A DNA stretch of 64,000 bases from contig NC_056040.1 in NCBI RefSeq assembly GCF_004379255.2, forward strand, positions 31,958,852 to 32,022,851, written 5' to 3'. This stretch comes from Salvia splendens. Its lineage: Eukaryota; Streptophyta; Magnoliopsida; Lamiales; Lamiaceae. Position 1 is the stretch's first letter, and each line of letters begins with the position of its first letter. The notes under the pieces are model-generated. The model did no database searches, had not been told where the DNA came from, and saw only the letters and a list, made by a program, of their open reading frames with translations. Below are positions 36,213 to 48,270 of this stretch, in pieces. Made by a program: the position numbers and the translations under genes.

Positions 36213-37089
36213 AGAAAAAGCTGGAATACTACTAATCTCCATAATTTTTTATATATTACCTTTTGCATTATTTTTAGATTACAAATCACTAGATGTTCAT
36301 GGAGTTTTTTTTTGAAATGAGGCACCATATAATTTTTTGTATTTAACCTTTTGAAATATATTTTGCTTAACTACTCATCTTTATTTAATAAAATATTAAA
36401 AATTCAATATTTGTACTTGAATAAGGAAAACGAATTCGTATAAGTTTGGATTCTATACCTCTAAATTTATCTATCTAATTCGGCCCAAACAAAGAGAGCT
36501 CAACATCTAAATACAAGTTAAACAATTAAATAAAGGAAGAATAAAGTAGAAAAGGAAAAATATAAAGAGACGAAGAGAGAGTAAAGTAGAGAGTAAAGTA
36601 GAAGAGAATAAATGAGTTGTTTTATAAAATAACCCTACGACCCAACTACATAGAGCCGGAGGGAGTACCAGACAAATGTGTCATTCTTTTCAGATAATCT
36701 GTTTAATAAAATAGGGAGTATTTATTTTAATCATATTTTGTACGAATGCTTTTTCATTTGTTTATAAGCAAATGAATGTTTACATTCCATGTAAATATGA
36801 TTTTCTCATTCCCAGTTCAATTAATTAGACCAAATTTTACATCTTAAATAGAAGTGATAAGGTGTGGAAACATATGCAAAATCAATACAATATCATGGTT
36901 GAAGACACCTCAAAACAACAACTCCATTTACAATTGCTCTCAAATCATAAAATATACATTCCTAAAATCAGACAGTTGGCAAACAAGATATACAAAATCA
37001 TACTACTAATATGTAGGAACTCTATATAAGCTCTATGCTTACAAAACTACAACACTTGCCTCCAATAAACACAGCAATCAACATTCACA
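36213..37089. other. Spacer with MAP70 3' flank
   Basis: AT-rich DNA. 'ccggagggagtacc' near 36656 is probably the decayed end of a Stowaway-like MITE, with purine-rich 'gagagtaaagtagagag' words before it. The region from about 36840 to 37089 should contain the MAP70 3' untranslated region. Confidence 0.5.
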
Positions 37090-40000
37090 CTAAGGGTGCC
37101 GTGCGTTCCTGAAAAATTCATCACCAAACTGTTATACTATTGCTCGAATACATCACCCTAATTGAATTATTGCTACCAACCAAGTTTTCAAAAACGATTG
37201 GCAAGCAACGTACCTCATGGAATGCGTATGAGACCCAACAACGGCTCCTCTTGTAGCGCTAGGGCGTCTGTTCCTTTGGTCTTGTTCATTGCCGGTGCGT
37301 ACAGCAGCGACTTCCTTCTCCATGGCAGCTACTTCTCTCCGCATCTTCTTGGCCTCGACTTCCATTGCCTTGTTCAACATTTCAACCCTTTTGGCCAGCA
37401 TCTGATCATGGGAAAAACAGTTCAGAGAGAGTGGGTAGGCAGGGGAGGGGAGGGGATGGGATGGGATGGGGTGTGCAGGGTGTAATTAAACCACTAATTT
37501 AGTGATCACCAGACCTCAATCGCATCATCTTTGTCCTTGAGGCTTTGATCTTTCTCATGGCAAAATTTCCGCAGTGTAATAACCTCTTTCTGCAGCATAT
37601 CATATAGCATCCCAGAAACAGAGTCTTCATATCCATTTGCCAGCTTTTCAGTTAAGATAACTCCATTCCCATTCTCACAAGGATGAGTTGTTACATTGTT
37701 TGGTGGGGTGTCTTTTCCATTGGTAAGTCGTCTGTCTTTCTCGTTCACATCCATTACCCTCCTGTCACCATTGGATAGCTCACCATCACTTTCAAATGAA
37801 CTTGATGAATCTCTTTCCAGCTTTAACAGTGAACTCGCATTAATGATCCGGGACGAAGCTGATAAGCCCCCTTTTCTAGACAGAATTCCATTTGATGATG
37901 GTTTCGATAAGTTCTCAGATCCACCAAGTGATTGCCTGCGCAAAGCTCCATTGCTCATACTTCTTCCTTGTGGTGCAGCACGATTTATACCATTTGGATG
38001 CCCTTTAAGCCTTTCCTCTAAAACTTTAAAGCGTAAATGGTATTTTTCCTGGTAGCATATGAAGAAGATCGAGATTAGATCAATATCTCAAATTATCGCA
38101 GCAGAATGAACAAGGATTATGTATGGGTATATTCACCTTCAGTTGTGCTTCCGCCTTAGCAGCACGTTCCGCAATAGCCAGCTTATCTTTCAGCTGCTGC
38201 ATTTCTCCCTGTTTCAGTCCCATTAAGTCCAAATTAATTAATGTATGGTACTAGCATGCTATTCAACATGATTAATCAGCTAAATCACTTAAACTAAGCA
38301 TTATATTTAATGAGGCAATGCAGGGGAACCTGATAGAATTTTCTTTCTTCAAGCCACTGCTTCACTGGCATTACTTTGTCACTTGCATCTTTCCAATCGT
38401 TAGCAACAACAACAGCTACACGGTTCGCTGATACCTTAGCACGTGCTAGTTCACGGTCTAGGATTCTTTTTTCTTCCTGTTCAAGCTAGGCAATTAGCAA
38501 CACCTCAAGAAAAATACAACATGCCACAGGCTAAAATGAATCGAACTAATTGTTACTTACATTTATCTCTTGCACTTTTTTCTGGTATTCACGTACAGCG
38601 TTGGCAGCAGCACCCCCAGCCAAAACAGCCTCCTCAAGCTCACGAACGGTTTGTGTCAGCTTCTCGACCTCAGAAACCTTTTGTCTGTGCATTTTGTCCA
38701 ATATTCTATTCTCTTCCTGATGTGATATCATAAGCGTATGTATCAGAAATCAAAACCAGAACTTAATATCATACCTTCATTAGAGTATTATGTAAACATA
38801 AAATGGTATAAAGTAGAAAAACCTGGCATATCTCAATCTGTTTACCCAAATCCTGGTTTTTGTTCTGCAAATCATCAACCATGGACGCTTTTGCTAGAGC
38901 AATTTGAACAGTACGTTCTGCTTCTAACAGAGCAGCCTCTTTTGATTTAGTAAGTCGATCAAGAGCTCTGTTGTCCTCCTGTAGCTTTGCTACCTACGCA
39001 ACATTTAGTATTTTTAGTCAGAAACCTTTATGGATCAATCTTAACATACAGCAGTAATAGAAGGTTCATCTGCGGAGTAATATTTAGAATACTAAATGCT
39101 AGAGGAATTCAAAGTGACCCAGCCGAGCACCTCCATTCTGGTAAGCTTTAACTCAGCCTCCAGAGGTGCGATGATTGCCTCAATGGGAGGCATCTCGTCA
39201 TCTTTCTGTGCCGCATGCACTCTTCGAAGAGTGGCTTCTGCAGCAAATTGAGCAGCCAAAGCAGCTTTTTTCTCCTCATTGATTTTCTTGATTTCTAGAT
39301 TCTGAAATTCACAAGGAATAATATAACCTTATATTAAATGGACGTTATAAATTAATATTTCAAGAAGTTAATACTGTGAATTCAGAAACTGTTGTCATAC
39401 CTTGCTTTCAAGTTGCAATTCTGCAGCTTTTAACTTTGCATCTACTTTCTTAAGCTCTTCAGTTAGCTACAGAAACACAATAAGGTTTTATCAGACCATC
39501 CCTCAAAAAAAAAAGCGTATTATTTATGTTCTTGAAAAAAATCAGAACACCACCACACGTATAGTGTAAAGAGTAAAAGAACAAAAGAACAACAGTCAGG
39601 GGGAAGCCCAGTAGTAATAACTAATGAGTGCAAAATAGTTATCCACGAGAAAAAAACTGCTAGAGGTTGTTCTTAAATATTCTGTTTCGAGAATCAAATC
39701 AATCCCGAGCAACCTTCCGCCACACCAACAATATGTTGCACAGTAAACGACAATGACAAGATACAGCCCAATCAACTGTTTAACCAGTGAACAAAAGCTT
39801 CAACCACATCCACTTCCTCCCTTGTGATCCAAGCATCCAAGTTCCACCCACATGCTACCTCCAAGATATTATTCAGAAATAAACAATTCCAGAGTGTATC
39901 TTTCATATATCACGTTGGTGGACCTCTTAGAATGTGGCCAGAAAATATGAAAACTTCAACATTATATATGTAAGAGTACCTCTTCGACTGCCTTCTCCTT

Positions 40001-41623
40001 GAGGCGTTCTGAATACTTTAATGCTTTGATTTCTGCATGTGCCTCTCCCAATTCACGGTCCTTCTCTGAGTATTGCAGTATAATTTAATAAGAATTCCAC
40101 AAGCCAAGATATACTTGCTTTACCACTGAGCAAAACATATTCAAGCTGAATCACACTATCCTTAAAATTAAAAAAGATAAAGGCTATTTGCATGATTCAA
40201 GCTTCAGAATCTTCACAAATAATTGAATAGCACAACCATCAAGTGTTTAACCTTTTCCAGCAATTTTACACCATACCAAATGCAAGTTATGTTTGGGACC
40301 ATGTTTTCTGTTCATATGGAGAATAAAAATGATGGTGATATTGCCATCAGTGAAGTACTAGTGATCCTCACCGCCTTCAATGAGAGGGCTGAAACGTGAA
40401 GCATATCATTGTTTCAAGCACATACGATTCAATCTAGAATCTAGTCAATCTACCAATTTATCACAAACAGCAATTTTAGATTATATATTTTCAGAACTGC
40501 GGCACACACCCTATGCAAATTGCAAAAACACCGCAATTATATCATCAACCCTGTAAAGACGATAGCAGCCACAGATTTACAACAAATCCAAATCGGCAAT
40601 CTTAAAATCTCACTTCGAATGCTGCTCAAAATCCATACTTCGACAGACCAAGGACCACAACTAAGTGGAGAGAAGATGAGCCAATAAAGCCAAACAATAT
40701 GTTTCTTATTCAAAAAAAAATGAAAGAGGCTATCATTAATATTGAAATGATACAAAAATACAAAATCTGATGAATCCCATAAGCAACATGCAGTGGGGAC
40801 TAGAGAATTGACTTTACGTTCACTCATTCAGAGCAAAAGGTCCACTGCCCACACAACCACATGCTGCACCCGTTTCTTTTTTTTTCCCTTCTATTCCTAT
40901 CTTTAGCTATACGTAATAACAGTCACAATCTGTATTTTACAAGAAAATCTAGCTTAATTAGACTTAAAAAGCTTTAAATATTCGACTTCAAATAAAAAAA
41001 ACATTAGACAAAATGAACTTGTAACCATTCAAATGATCTTGGTAAAACAAAAAAACTAGATTAAAGATGTTGTTTCAGGGGGAAAAGAATAGCCCTTTCA
41101 TATGAAGAAAACATCATATCTTAATAGAAATATGCAGATAGCACAATTTCAACATTCATAGCTCTCATAATTACTTGTGTATCTTATTTTAAAATTAATA
41201 CTACATTCTGTTTAAGTAATAGACTGATGCGTCTTCTGATTACCGGAGACCATAAATTCATCTTATAGATAATCTATTGTTCGAAGCGTTACTAGATTTT
41301 GTATGATTAAAATCAGAAGTTATCATAAAAAATGGAAGGATTTAAAAGACTAGTTTTACCGAAATCAGTGAATCAGAAACATAAAAATAAAATAAAATAG
41401 AGATTTAGCGAAAAACGAAATTTGAAAACCATGACATACCTCGAACTTCGTTTTCGAGGCGAGTGAGCTCGACGCGCACCGGATCGGAGCCATGCAATAG
41501 AGTAATGATGTCGTCGGAGTCGGAGCCAGCTCGGGAGATGGCAGCGGCTGGCTTCTTCTTAGCCTTGAAGGAGGCCGACGAGGTGAGAGCTTCTCCATTG
41601 ACGCAATTTTGATAGCTCCCCAT
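37090..41623 (-). CDS. MAP70: Microtubule-associated protein 70 (MAP70), 11 exons
   Basis: Coding exons, in minus-strand order: 41623-41440, 40065-39980, 39466-39401, 39301-39131, 38993-38823, 38716-38561, 38476-38330, 38208-38137, 38048-37515, 37401-37214, 37108-37090. Every junction has GT/AG ends and the phases add up to an uninterrupted 597-residue protein ending RNARHP. The family is plant-specific, coats cortical microtubules and acts in secondary wall patterning. The protein is mostly coiled coil, with family blocks such as ITLLHGSDPVRVELTRLENE (residues ~40-59), FAAEATLRRVHAAQKDDEMP, KMHRQKVSEVEKLTQTVREL, VMPVKQWLEERKFYQ and KKMRREVAAMEKEVAAVR near the C-terminus. A Ser-rich linker encoded by the 534-base exon matches the variable region. 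The length fits the usual 540-640. Intron 1 is the largest (1374 bases). All 11 exons look intact, so I take it as a working gene. Which MAP70 paralogue it is cannot be settled here. Confidence 0.95.
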
Positions 41624-41732
41624 AGCTTAATCAGAAATTGAAAATCAAACAATAGAATCGGAGACTGTTTAATTTTGTGTATTTGTTGTGATTTTGGTGT
41701 AGAGAGAGAAAGTGAGGGATGGGTTTGAATTG

Positions 41733-41740
41733 ATTATATA
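41733..41740 (-). promoter_or_regulatory. Putative MAP70 TATA box
   Basis: TATATAAT on the minus strand lies about 110 bases before the MAP70 start codon. A CT-rich patch (CTTTCTCTCTCT) of the kind common around plant transcription starts lies 30 bases downstream. The assignment rests on position only. Confidence 0.5.
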
Positions 41741-42035
41741 GATCATAGATAAAGCTAATGCAATTAAGCTTCTCCTTTGGCCCACAATCATTTAAGTGAA
41801 AGTTTAGAGAGTCTGACACCGTATATCTTATCAAAATTATCAAATCGTATATTGTATCAATAATTCGCTACGAAATATTATACATTTACTTTTATGGAAA
41901 ATTCGATAGCTGAATTTTTGGTATGATATGCTTCCTATACTATATTTTTGGCATGCCGTATCGAAATTTGGTATACCACAGTTTCATGGCTTATCAGACT
42001 TTATTACAGTATACCGCAATCCCATTGTATTCTAA

Positions 42036-43940
42036 GGTACTTATCCGTCTCTTACCGTCTCATCTCTTAACTGTTCATGGGTCCCACTGTACTTTTCACT
42101 CCATCTCTTAACTAAGAGACAAAACATGCAATCATCCATCTCTTATCCGTCTCTTAACCATCTCATCCCTTAACTATTCATTCAATTTCATTTTTTATTT
42201 TTATTTCCAACAAATTCAATTAATAAAAACACACTTCATTAAATAAAATAAAATTACCACTTAAAATCCTAAAAAAATACATAATTAAATTCGTGGCAAA
42301 ATAAATAAAAAAAGACATAATTTAAAATATAATTTTATAGAAATTATAAAAACTACTCCGCCGGCGAATCATCCCTCGGAGGCAGTGGGGGCGGAATACC
42401 AAGTTGTTCCACCAGATACACAATGCCGGCATGATGGGCTTGAAATTAGATAGGTGTCATGCGGGTAGTGTCCGCCATCGTGGCAGTGAAGTACATGGAC
42501 ATTAAGGAGGAGGACGGCCCTTGGGAGCCAGCCTGGCTTGATTCGCCTCGGCCCCTCCTCCCTCTAGCCGCCTTCGTCGCCTTGGTCCCTTGCGACCGAC
42601 AGCGCCCACGGGAGGACCCCCTGCATCGTCCGCCGTGCCCTCAACCTGCGAGGCAACCTCTTGTGCGGCGCTGCTTTAACCGCCCCCACTAGACGAGTAT
42701 TGGCCACCCGCCGTGTGCTTCATGCGCTTCGAGGTCGAGCCCGTGCTGGACTGGACACCGTCGGCCCACCTTGCCTCGTCTTTGACGACCTCCCAAACAT
42801 CGACTTGTTTGAAATCTTTGCCGGTGTCATCGAAATCGACTCGCAAAGCCGATCTCAGAATGTCGGCTCCCGTGGCTCTGCTTTGGTAATGAGCCGCTTC
42901 AGTCTTGTAGATGCCGCAGAATTTTTTGACCTCTCTGTCGACTAGGTCAAAGTGAGTGCGGAGCATCTTCAATGTGCGGCGGCGGGACCCCTTCGGCTTA
43001 ATCTCGTTGTAGGCCTCGGTGACATTTTCCCAGAAGAACTTCCGGGTTTGTTGATTCCCGACGATGGGATCGTACGAGACGCTGATCCAGGCGTTGTACA
43101 CAGTCATCGTGTCCTTGCGGCTGTACGAATGTCGGCGTACATCCTCCTCCTACTCGGCCGCCTCCGCCTCTTCCTCCACGGCGTCGAATGCCCTGGAGCT
43201 TCAACCGCCTCGTCCTCCTTCCGGGGTGGGTTCATCCGGATAATCCTCCCTAATTTGGGATAATGGGATAATCCCTGCGAATACCTCGAGGCGGAGGGAC
43301 GAGCGTATGCATCCACATCAAAATGGGGTAGTTGGTACCCCGTCGGCGTCGACGAGCCTTGGGTGCTCGGCGTCGACGAACCGGAACCCGAACCACCCAA
43401 TACATTGTACATGCCCCCAGTCGTCAAACGCGTTGATGTCAAACCCGCCGGAGCCGCCACCGCTAGAGTTTCTGTCGTCGGACATTTTGTGATGAAAATT
43501 GGAGAGGTTAGATGAAAATTGGAGAGGAAATAGAGATGATTTGGGAAGAATAGATGTGTGTTTGTGTGTGTAATGAGGATGAAATATGAGTATTTATAGA
43601 TGAAAAAAATAAAAATAAAAAGAAAATAAGAAAAAACGGTCGAAAACTGTAATATTACCGTTTGATTTTTAAATTTTTTTTATTCCATTCGAATTTTAAA
43701 AAATTAATTTATTGCGTCAGTGTGACGAAGCCCACTTGCGGGCTGGCGAGTGGGCGTCATGCGTGGCGCCAGCACGCGCCACGTCGCGCGAGCGCGTGGC
43801 GAGACGGCTCGCCATCCATCTCGGTGGGACGGGCGTCTCGGCGGGATGGTGACGAGACAGGACGCTGCAACTCGTCCCGCGTCCGTCTCGTCTCGGAGGG
43901 ACGAGATAAGAGACACCCGCGAGATGTGTTGCGGGTGCTC
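42036..43940 (-). mobile_element. PIF/Harbinger element B (Myb-only)
   Basis: TAA lies on both sides (42033-42035 and 43941-43943). The right end, read inward, is GAGCACCCGCAACAC. The left end has lost most of the matching repeat by a small deletion (it starts 'ggtacttatccgtctc', where the related element at 48271-50097 has a longer terminus). It encodes only a Myb/SANT-like protein on the minus strand. The end next to the gene start carries a CpG-rich subterminal region with GTCTCGTC/GAGACGAGAC repeats (43735-43920). Confidence 0.82.
42353..43485 (-). pseudogene. Myb/SANT-like Harbinger ORF1 (element B), disrupted
   Basis: It starts ATG at 43485 with MSDDRNSSGGGSGGFDINAF. A frame change leads to a Ser/Thr/Gly-rich part (43460-43104), and another to 43107-42676, which holds the conserved domain: VYNAWISVSYDPIVGNQQTR, FFWENVTEAYNEIKPKGSRR, FDLVDREVKKFCGIYKTEAA and, later, WADGVQSSTGSTSKRMKHTA. 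After a TAG at 42676-42678 the C-terminal tail goes on in the same frame (SAAQEVAS, then VEQLGIPPPLPP) to a stop at 42353-42355. A paralogue lies at 48694-49752. It is the non-transposase partner of PIF/Harbinger transposition and is inactive here. Confidence 0.82.
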
Positions 43941-43943
43941 TAA

Positions 43944-44218
43944 TATAGTACTATTATATTCTAATTAAACAATATATTTATAATTTATTCGGTATACATG
44001 ATATGTATCTTTTGTATATTGATATCGATATATACACAGTATATTACGATGTACACTGAAATTTGGGTATTACACATTATAAGAAATTTCATTTGGTTAC
44101 CTTATCGAAATATTTATGATACGGTATCATATCCTACCAAAAAGCATGGCATATCAAAAATTCAATATTTTTGATATGATAAATCTGGTATTTGATATTT
44201 TTCTCCACCTCAACTTTA
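43944..44218. other. AT-rich spacer
   Basis: Right half of the putative old inverted-repeat element; no gene. Confidence 0.4.
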
Positions 44219-46369
44219 GAGCATGGCTAACTTAAACCCCAAATCATAATCTTTTTATTACATTGTCATTTTTATCATTGTTTCTTTTAATTTTACTTTA
44301 GGTTATAATTTATATAACTCCATTTCTCTCCACATTCTTTTCCTATATCTCTTACTTTTACAATTTCAATTTTTTCACCAATTTATAAATTTATAATATT
44401 ATAAATAAAAAAATTTACTCCAATAAATTAATAAAAGTTATAAAAATCTTAAATTACTTATTCTATAATTATTCTAGGAGTGGAGCTACTACTTCATGCA
44501 CCTTCCGAACATTATCATGCATCGATATTGTGTCTCGGGTGAGCATCAGGCCAACTCCTTGAACTTGAGAGTTCAACTGAACTTGCCCATAGCCAAAGCA
44601 AAATGGTCTAGAGAATCATTGGGTGAGATTGTAGTGCTCAGACCCTTCCCCTTCACTTTTCTCTTGACCGCCTTGGATCCCACAACGACTTTCAATGTAA
44701 AGGGATAAGACAAAGTGGAGATTTTCCTCGGTCGAGGTATTCGGGTCGATGGATTCACCCCCTGCCCGTGGAGTATTGATCATAGGCGGAGAGTTTGGTT
44801 CTATTCGGCGCGCCACTTAAAGCAGTATACCCAAAAAATTTGGGGTTGTTTGAAGAATGGCTCGGATCTCCTCGGACTTAAATATCATCTTCTCGTCTTC
44901 AAAGAAAAGCTCCTTCGATTTTTTGATAACGACAACAACACTGGTGGCCGCTAAGCCGCATCTTCTAGGTGTTGGTCATGAAGCCGACAAATTTGGTTAC
45001 GTCCTTTTGTACCTGAAGCCTAGTGCTTCCGCGGCATATTGTAATCACAGTTGGATGCTCCAGCCGGGTTGACCTCGTTGTACTTCATGCCAACCTTCTC
45101 CGAAATATCTTTATCTTTTGGTTGTTGCTGAGGGTGGGGTCTTCCAATACGTTTGCACCAAAGTCTTCATCTCCCCTAGGGTGTACTTCTTTGAGCCATG
45201 ATCTCCGATAGCCACCTTCTTTCTAGTAGCGGATCCAAAAATTTTATATTGGGGGTGCGATAAATAATTACATCATTTTTTAGATTTAAAATTCAATCAC
45301 TTTTTTTTCTTTTTGATTTCATTTATTATTAATGTTACTGTAAAATGAAGGGAGGTTGATATTTATATAACAAAAATTTATTTTAGTTTAGAAAAGTTTT
45401 CAATACTTTAAACTAAAACTAAATGTGTGATAAAATAAGAAATCATAAAAGTATCCAACATACATGCTTTATTGTGTACGTATAATACAAATGAAAGTAC
45501 AAATAATAAATGTCTCTTGCTACCAATTGCGCATTAAAACTTGTACCATTTACAAACTTTGTCTATTTTTTTATAGAGTAGTATCAAATATGATTAAAAT
45601 AAGAAACCATAAATAGTATCCAACATACATGCATTATTATGTACTATTAATAAAATGAAAGAACAAATAATAAATGATTATAGAATAGCAAAACATGCGC
45701 TTGAGAAAGGTCGAACCCGGATCTACACTAGGACATATGAGCATTTTACAACTAAGCTATTTACATCTATTGGTGGTACAATCGTACCCTTTTTTTCTTA
45801 ACTGCTACGCCAGTGCTTCTTGCCCTTTCCCTTCCCACGTGTCCTCGGTTTTATATCAACGACTTCGTAGTCGTTGGTATTCACTGCTGGCAGCTGAAAA
45901 ATAATGTCGTTCGACCCCATCAACGAATAAGCAAAGATGATATCATATTCGATGTTCCAGCTAACGGGTCTCGTTGGATCCAAACTATTTGAAAGAACAA
46001 AATCATCCGGCTATTGTTGTTCAATGGATTGAGAGGGACATTGCCATTGTTCAGTTCCATTTTTTGTTAGAAAGTACTGTACAGGTTGAGAATGAGAGAA
46101 GATGGAATGATAGTGAAAATATGGTTGTATTTATCGATGTTAAGTTTAGATTTTTTTAAAATTGCACCCCAACCCAAACCACAAAGACCACACCCAATGA
46201 TGCGTCGTATCCCCATTAACATGCACCACTTGTCTCCCTGCACCAGTACCCATACTCGGTGCCATCCTCCTCTCTCGCCACCCACCCAGTGGCCAAAATA
46301 CGGGGGTGTCGAGCACCACATCCCTTCTTCGCGGTGCGACACCCCCTCCCCACTCCATTATCGATGCTC
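44219..46369 (-). mobile_element. Probable PIF/Harbinger element H (Myb-only)
   Basis: TTA lies on both sides (44216-44218 and 46370-46372). The ends begin GAGCAT on each side, but beyond six bases the match is weak (GAGCATGGCTAAC against GAGCATCGATAATGG). The right end has the typical Harbinger look, with GTGTCG/CGACAC words. Inside is a broken Myb/SANT-like gene split by an AT-rich stretch. The left end could belong to another element, so the outer boundary is less certain than for elements A to D. Confidence 0.6.
44500..46060 (-). pseudogene. Degenerate Myb/SANT-like ORF split by AT-rich insert
   Basis: The minus strand starts MELNNGNVPLNPLNNNSR at 46060. It changes frame to MDPTRPVSWNIEY...LPAVNTNDYEVVDI and a basic PRTRGKGKGKKHWRS stretch (to about 45800). 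After about 560 bases of AT-rich DNA (about 45235-45795, opening 'gtagcggatccaaaaatttt', like known non-coding plant repeats) come scraps of the later part: ISEKVGMKYNEVNPAG (approximate), KFVGFMTNT, FLGYT, SARRIEPNSPPMINT. The composition and block order fit the Harbinger ORF1 family. Many stops make it non-functional. The assignment is moderate. Confidence 0.5.
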
Positions 46370-48270
46370 TTAGTAGTCTGGATATATTGTCATGTTATTT
46401 GTCTAACCATTCATAATTACACAAATATTCTTTTTCTCTCATTTCTACTCTAGTTGTTGGCGTTTTGACAAAAAAAATTGAAATGTTGAATTATAGATGT
46501 CCCAAGAGAATCGACAACAACGTGTTCAACGATGTTAGTGTGGGTGCTCTGCGCTGGAGCACGACGTTGCATTTTGTGTGGACTTGATCCCTAGTTGTGT
46601 CGTTCAATGAGAGGACAACACATGATATTTTCAATTCAAAGTTTGAATTTAAAAATAATTAATAATTGAAAAAAGATAAATGTATAAATTGTACGCATAC
46701 ATAATACCTCTAAAATTTAAATTTAATTGAACTATATTATAAATTAGTTTTGTTATCAGATTATTATATAGCAATAAAAAAGTAATATGAATTTTACATG
46801 ATTTCAAGCTTGATTTGAAATTATCACAATATTCAATTAAAGTAATATATTTTTTTTCTAAAATGTATAGATATTTAGGTGTCGCATGTTATTCGTTAAT
46901 TCTACACAAAAGAGGCAAACCTAAAATAAAATCCAACACCACATAATTGAATTAATATATTGATTTGTCGGAATTAATTAGGAGAAATAACAAGACGGGT
47001 TATAAAGTAATGATTTCGTGTACAAGAATGCATGCATATTTGAAGCCTACGAAATTAAATATGTCCTACTTAATTTAGCATAAAATTAAATATGACGCAA
47101 TATTTTCACAGAAAAGCATATGTACAAGTCATTATCCAACGATGAGTAATTGATAATGTGACATAACAACGGCAACATTTTTGTTTAGGAACGGTCGCAC
47201 ATTTTCAAAAGTTGCTGCAATTTACCGTTGCAGTTACCAAACTAAACCAATTACTTTCTAAAGATGTGCTTTTGCTTTAATTGATTATTAGTATAAGATA
47301 AATAAAGATTGAAATAGTATCGTTTAAGCAATTGTATCACAACTTTCTAGCTTTTTCCTTTTTTTTTTTTACCATTTTTAATCTCGTCATAATCCGATTT
47401 ATCACCTTTTGTAGAGGTTTTTTAATTAAGTGTTCGAATATAAAAGTAACTAAATGTAATGAACACCATACAATACTATAAAGTACGAAAATATTGGAAT
47501 TATTTTTCAAACAAATTAGTTACAGTATTAAAATAATTTGATCAATTATACCAAAAAGACAATAAATCGTTTCCGATTTGATTTCTTTAGAACTTCGTTC
47601 ATCAATGTAATGAGATTTTTTGGGAGAAGTCAAGGATCACAAAACTAATTAGAGATCGACATAACAATGATAAGAAAAAAAGTAGAAAATTAAAAGCAAT
47701 CTAATCAAAATATTAGACAGATCATTATGAGTCTATTTAGTTGAAGAAACACAAGCATGTGCTTAAAGAAGACTATAAGTGGGCGTAATTATAAGCATTA
47801 TAACTGGGAGTAACAAATAGTTATGCTTCTACTGTTCACCAAATACGAAAAAAATTTGATTAAAGGTGTGTAAGAATACATCGCGAACAAAACACATGAT
47901 TCAACATGACACTATATCTAACTATTAAATTGTTAAACATACTCCTTTACTTCCAAAAGTAGAGAACAAATATTTTTATTGCATATTGATAAAGTAAACG
48001 AGAAAGGCAAAAATTCAACTAAATATGTTTAGATATTTTTATTTTTATTATTGAGATATGATTCATTCTTCATTAATAATATTTTAATTTTTTTTTATTT
48101 CTCTTTTACTTTATCTTTGTTGCATTGATACGATAAAACTGGTCACTAACTCATTAATTCATAATTTTATGCCAAGTCAAGAATTATGTATACATAATCA
48201 TCACTTGATTTTTTTGATAAACAAAACATGACGTATAGGTATAACAATGATTAGTAAATAAAGAGTATAA
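46370..48270. other. AT-rich spacer
   Basis: About 1.9 kb with no gene, no paired inverted ends and no clear repeat. It has homopolymer T and A runs only. Confidence 0.6.

Larger units (their letters stand above)
41860..44210. mobile_element. Old inverted-repeat element split by Harbinger B
   Basis: The DNA on both sides of the Harbinger insertion is made of 'ggtatgatatg', 'ggtataccg' and 'gaatttttggtatg'-like words. Left words such as 'gaatttttggtatgatatgc' (about 41911) pair with the complement of the right side ('gcatggcatatcaaaaattc', about 44144). This suggests a palindromic MITE into which the Harbinger element jumped. Exact ends are unclear. Confidence 0.4.
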
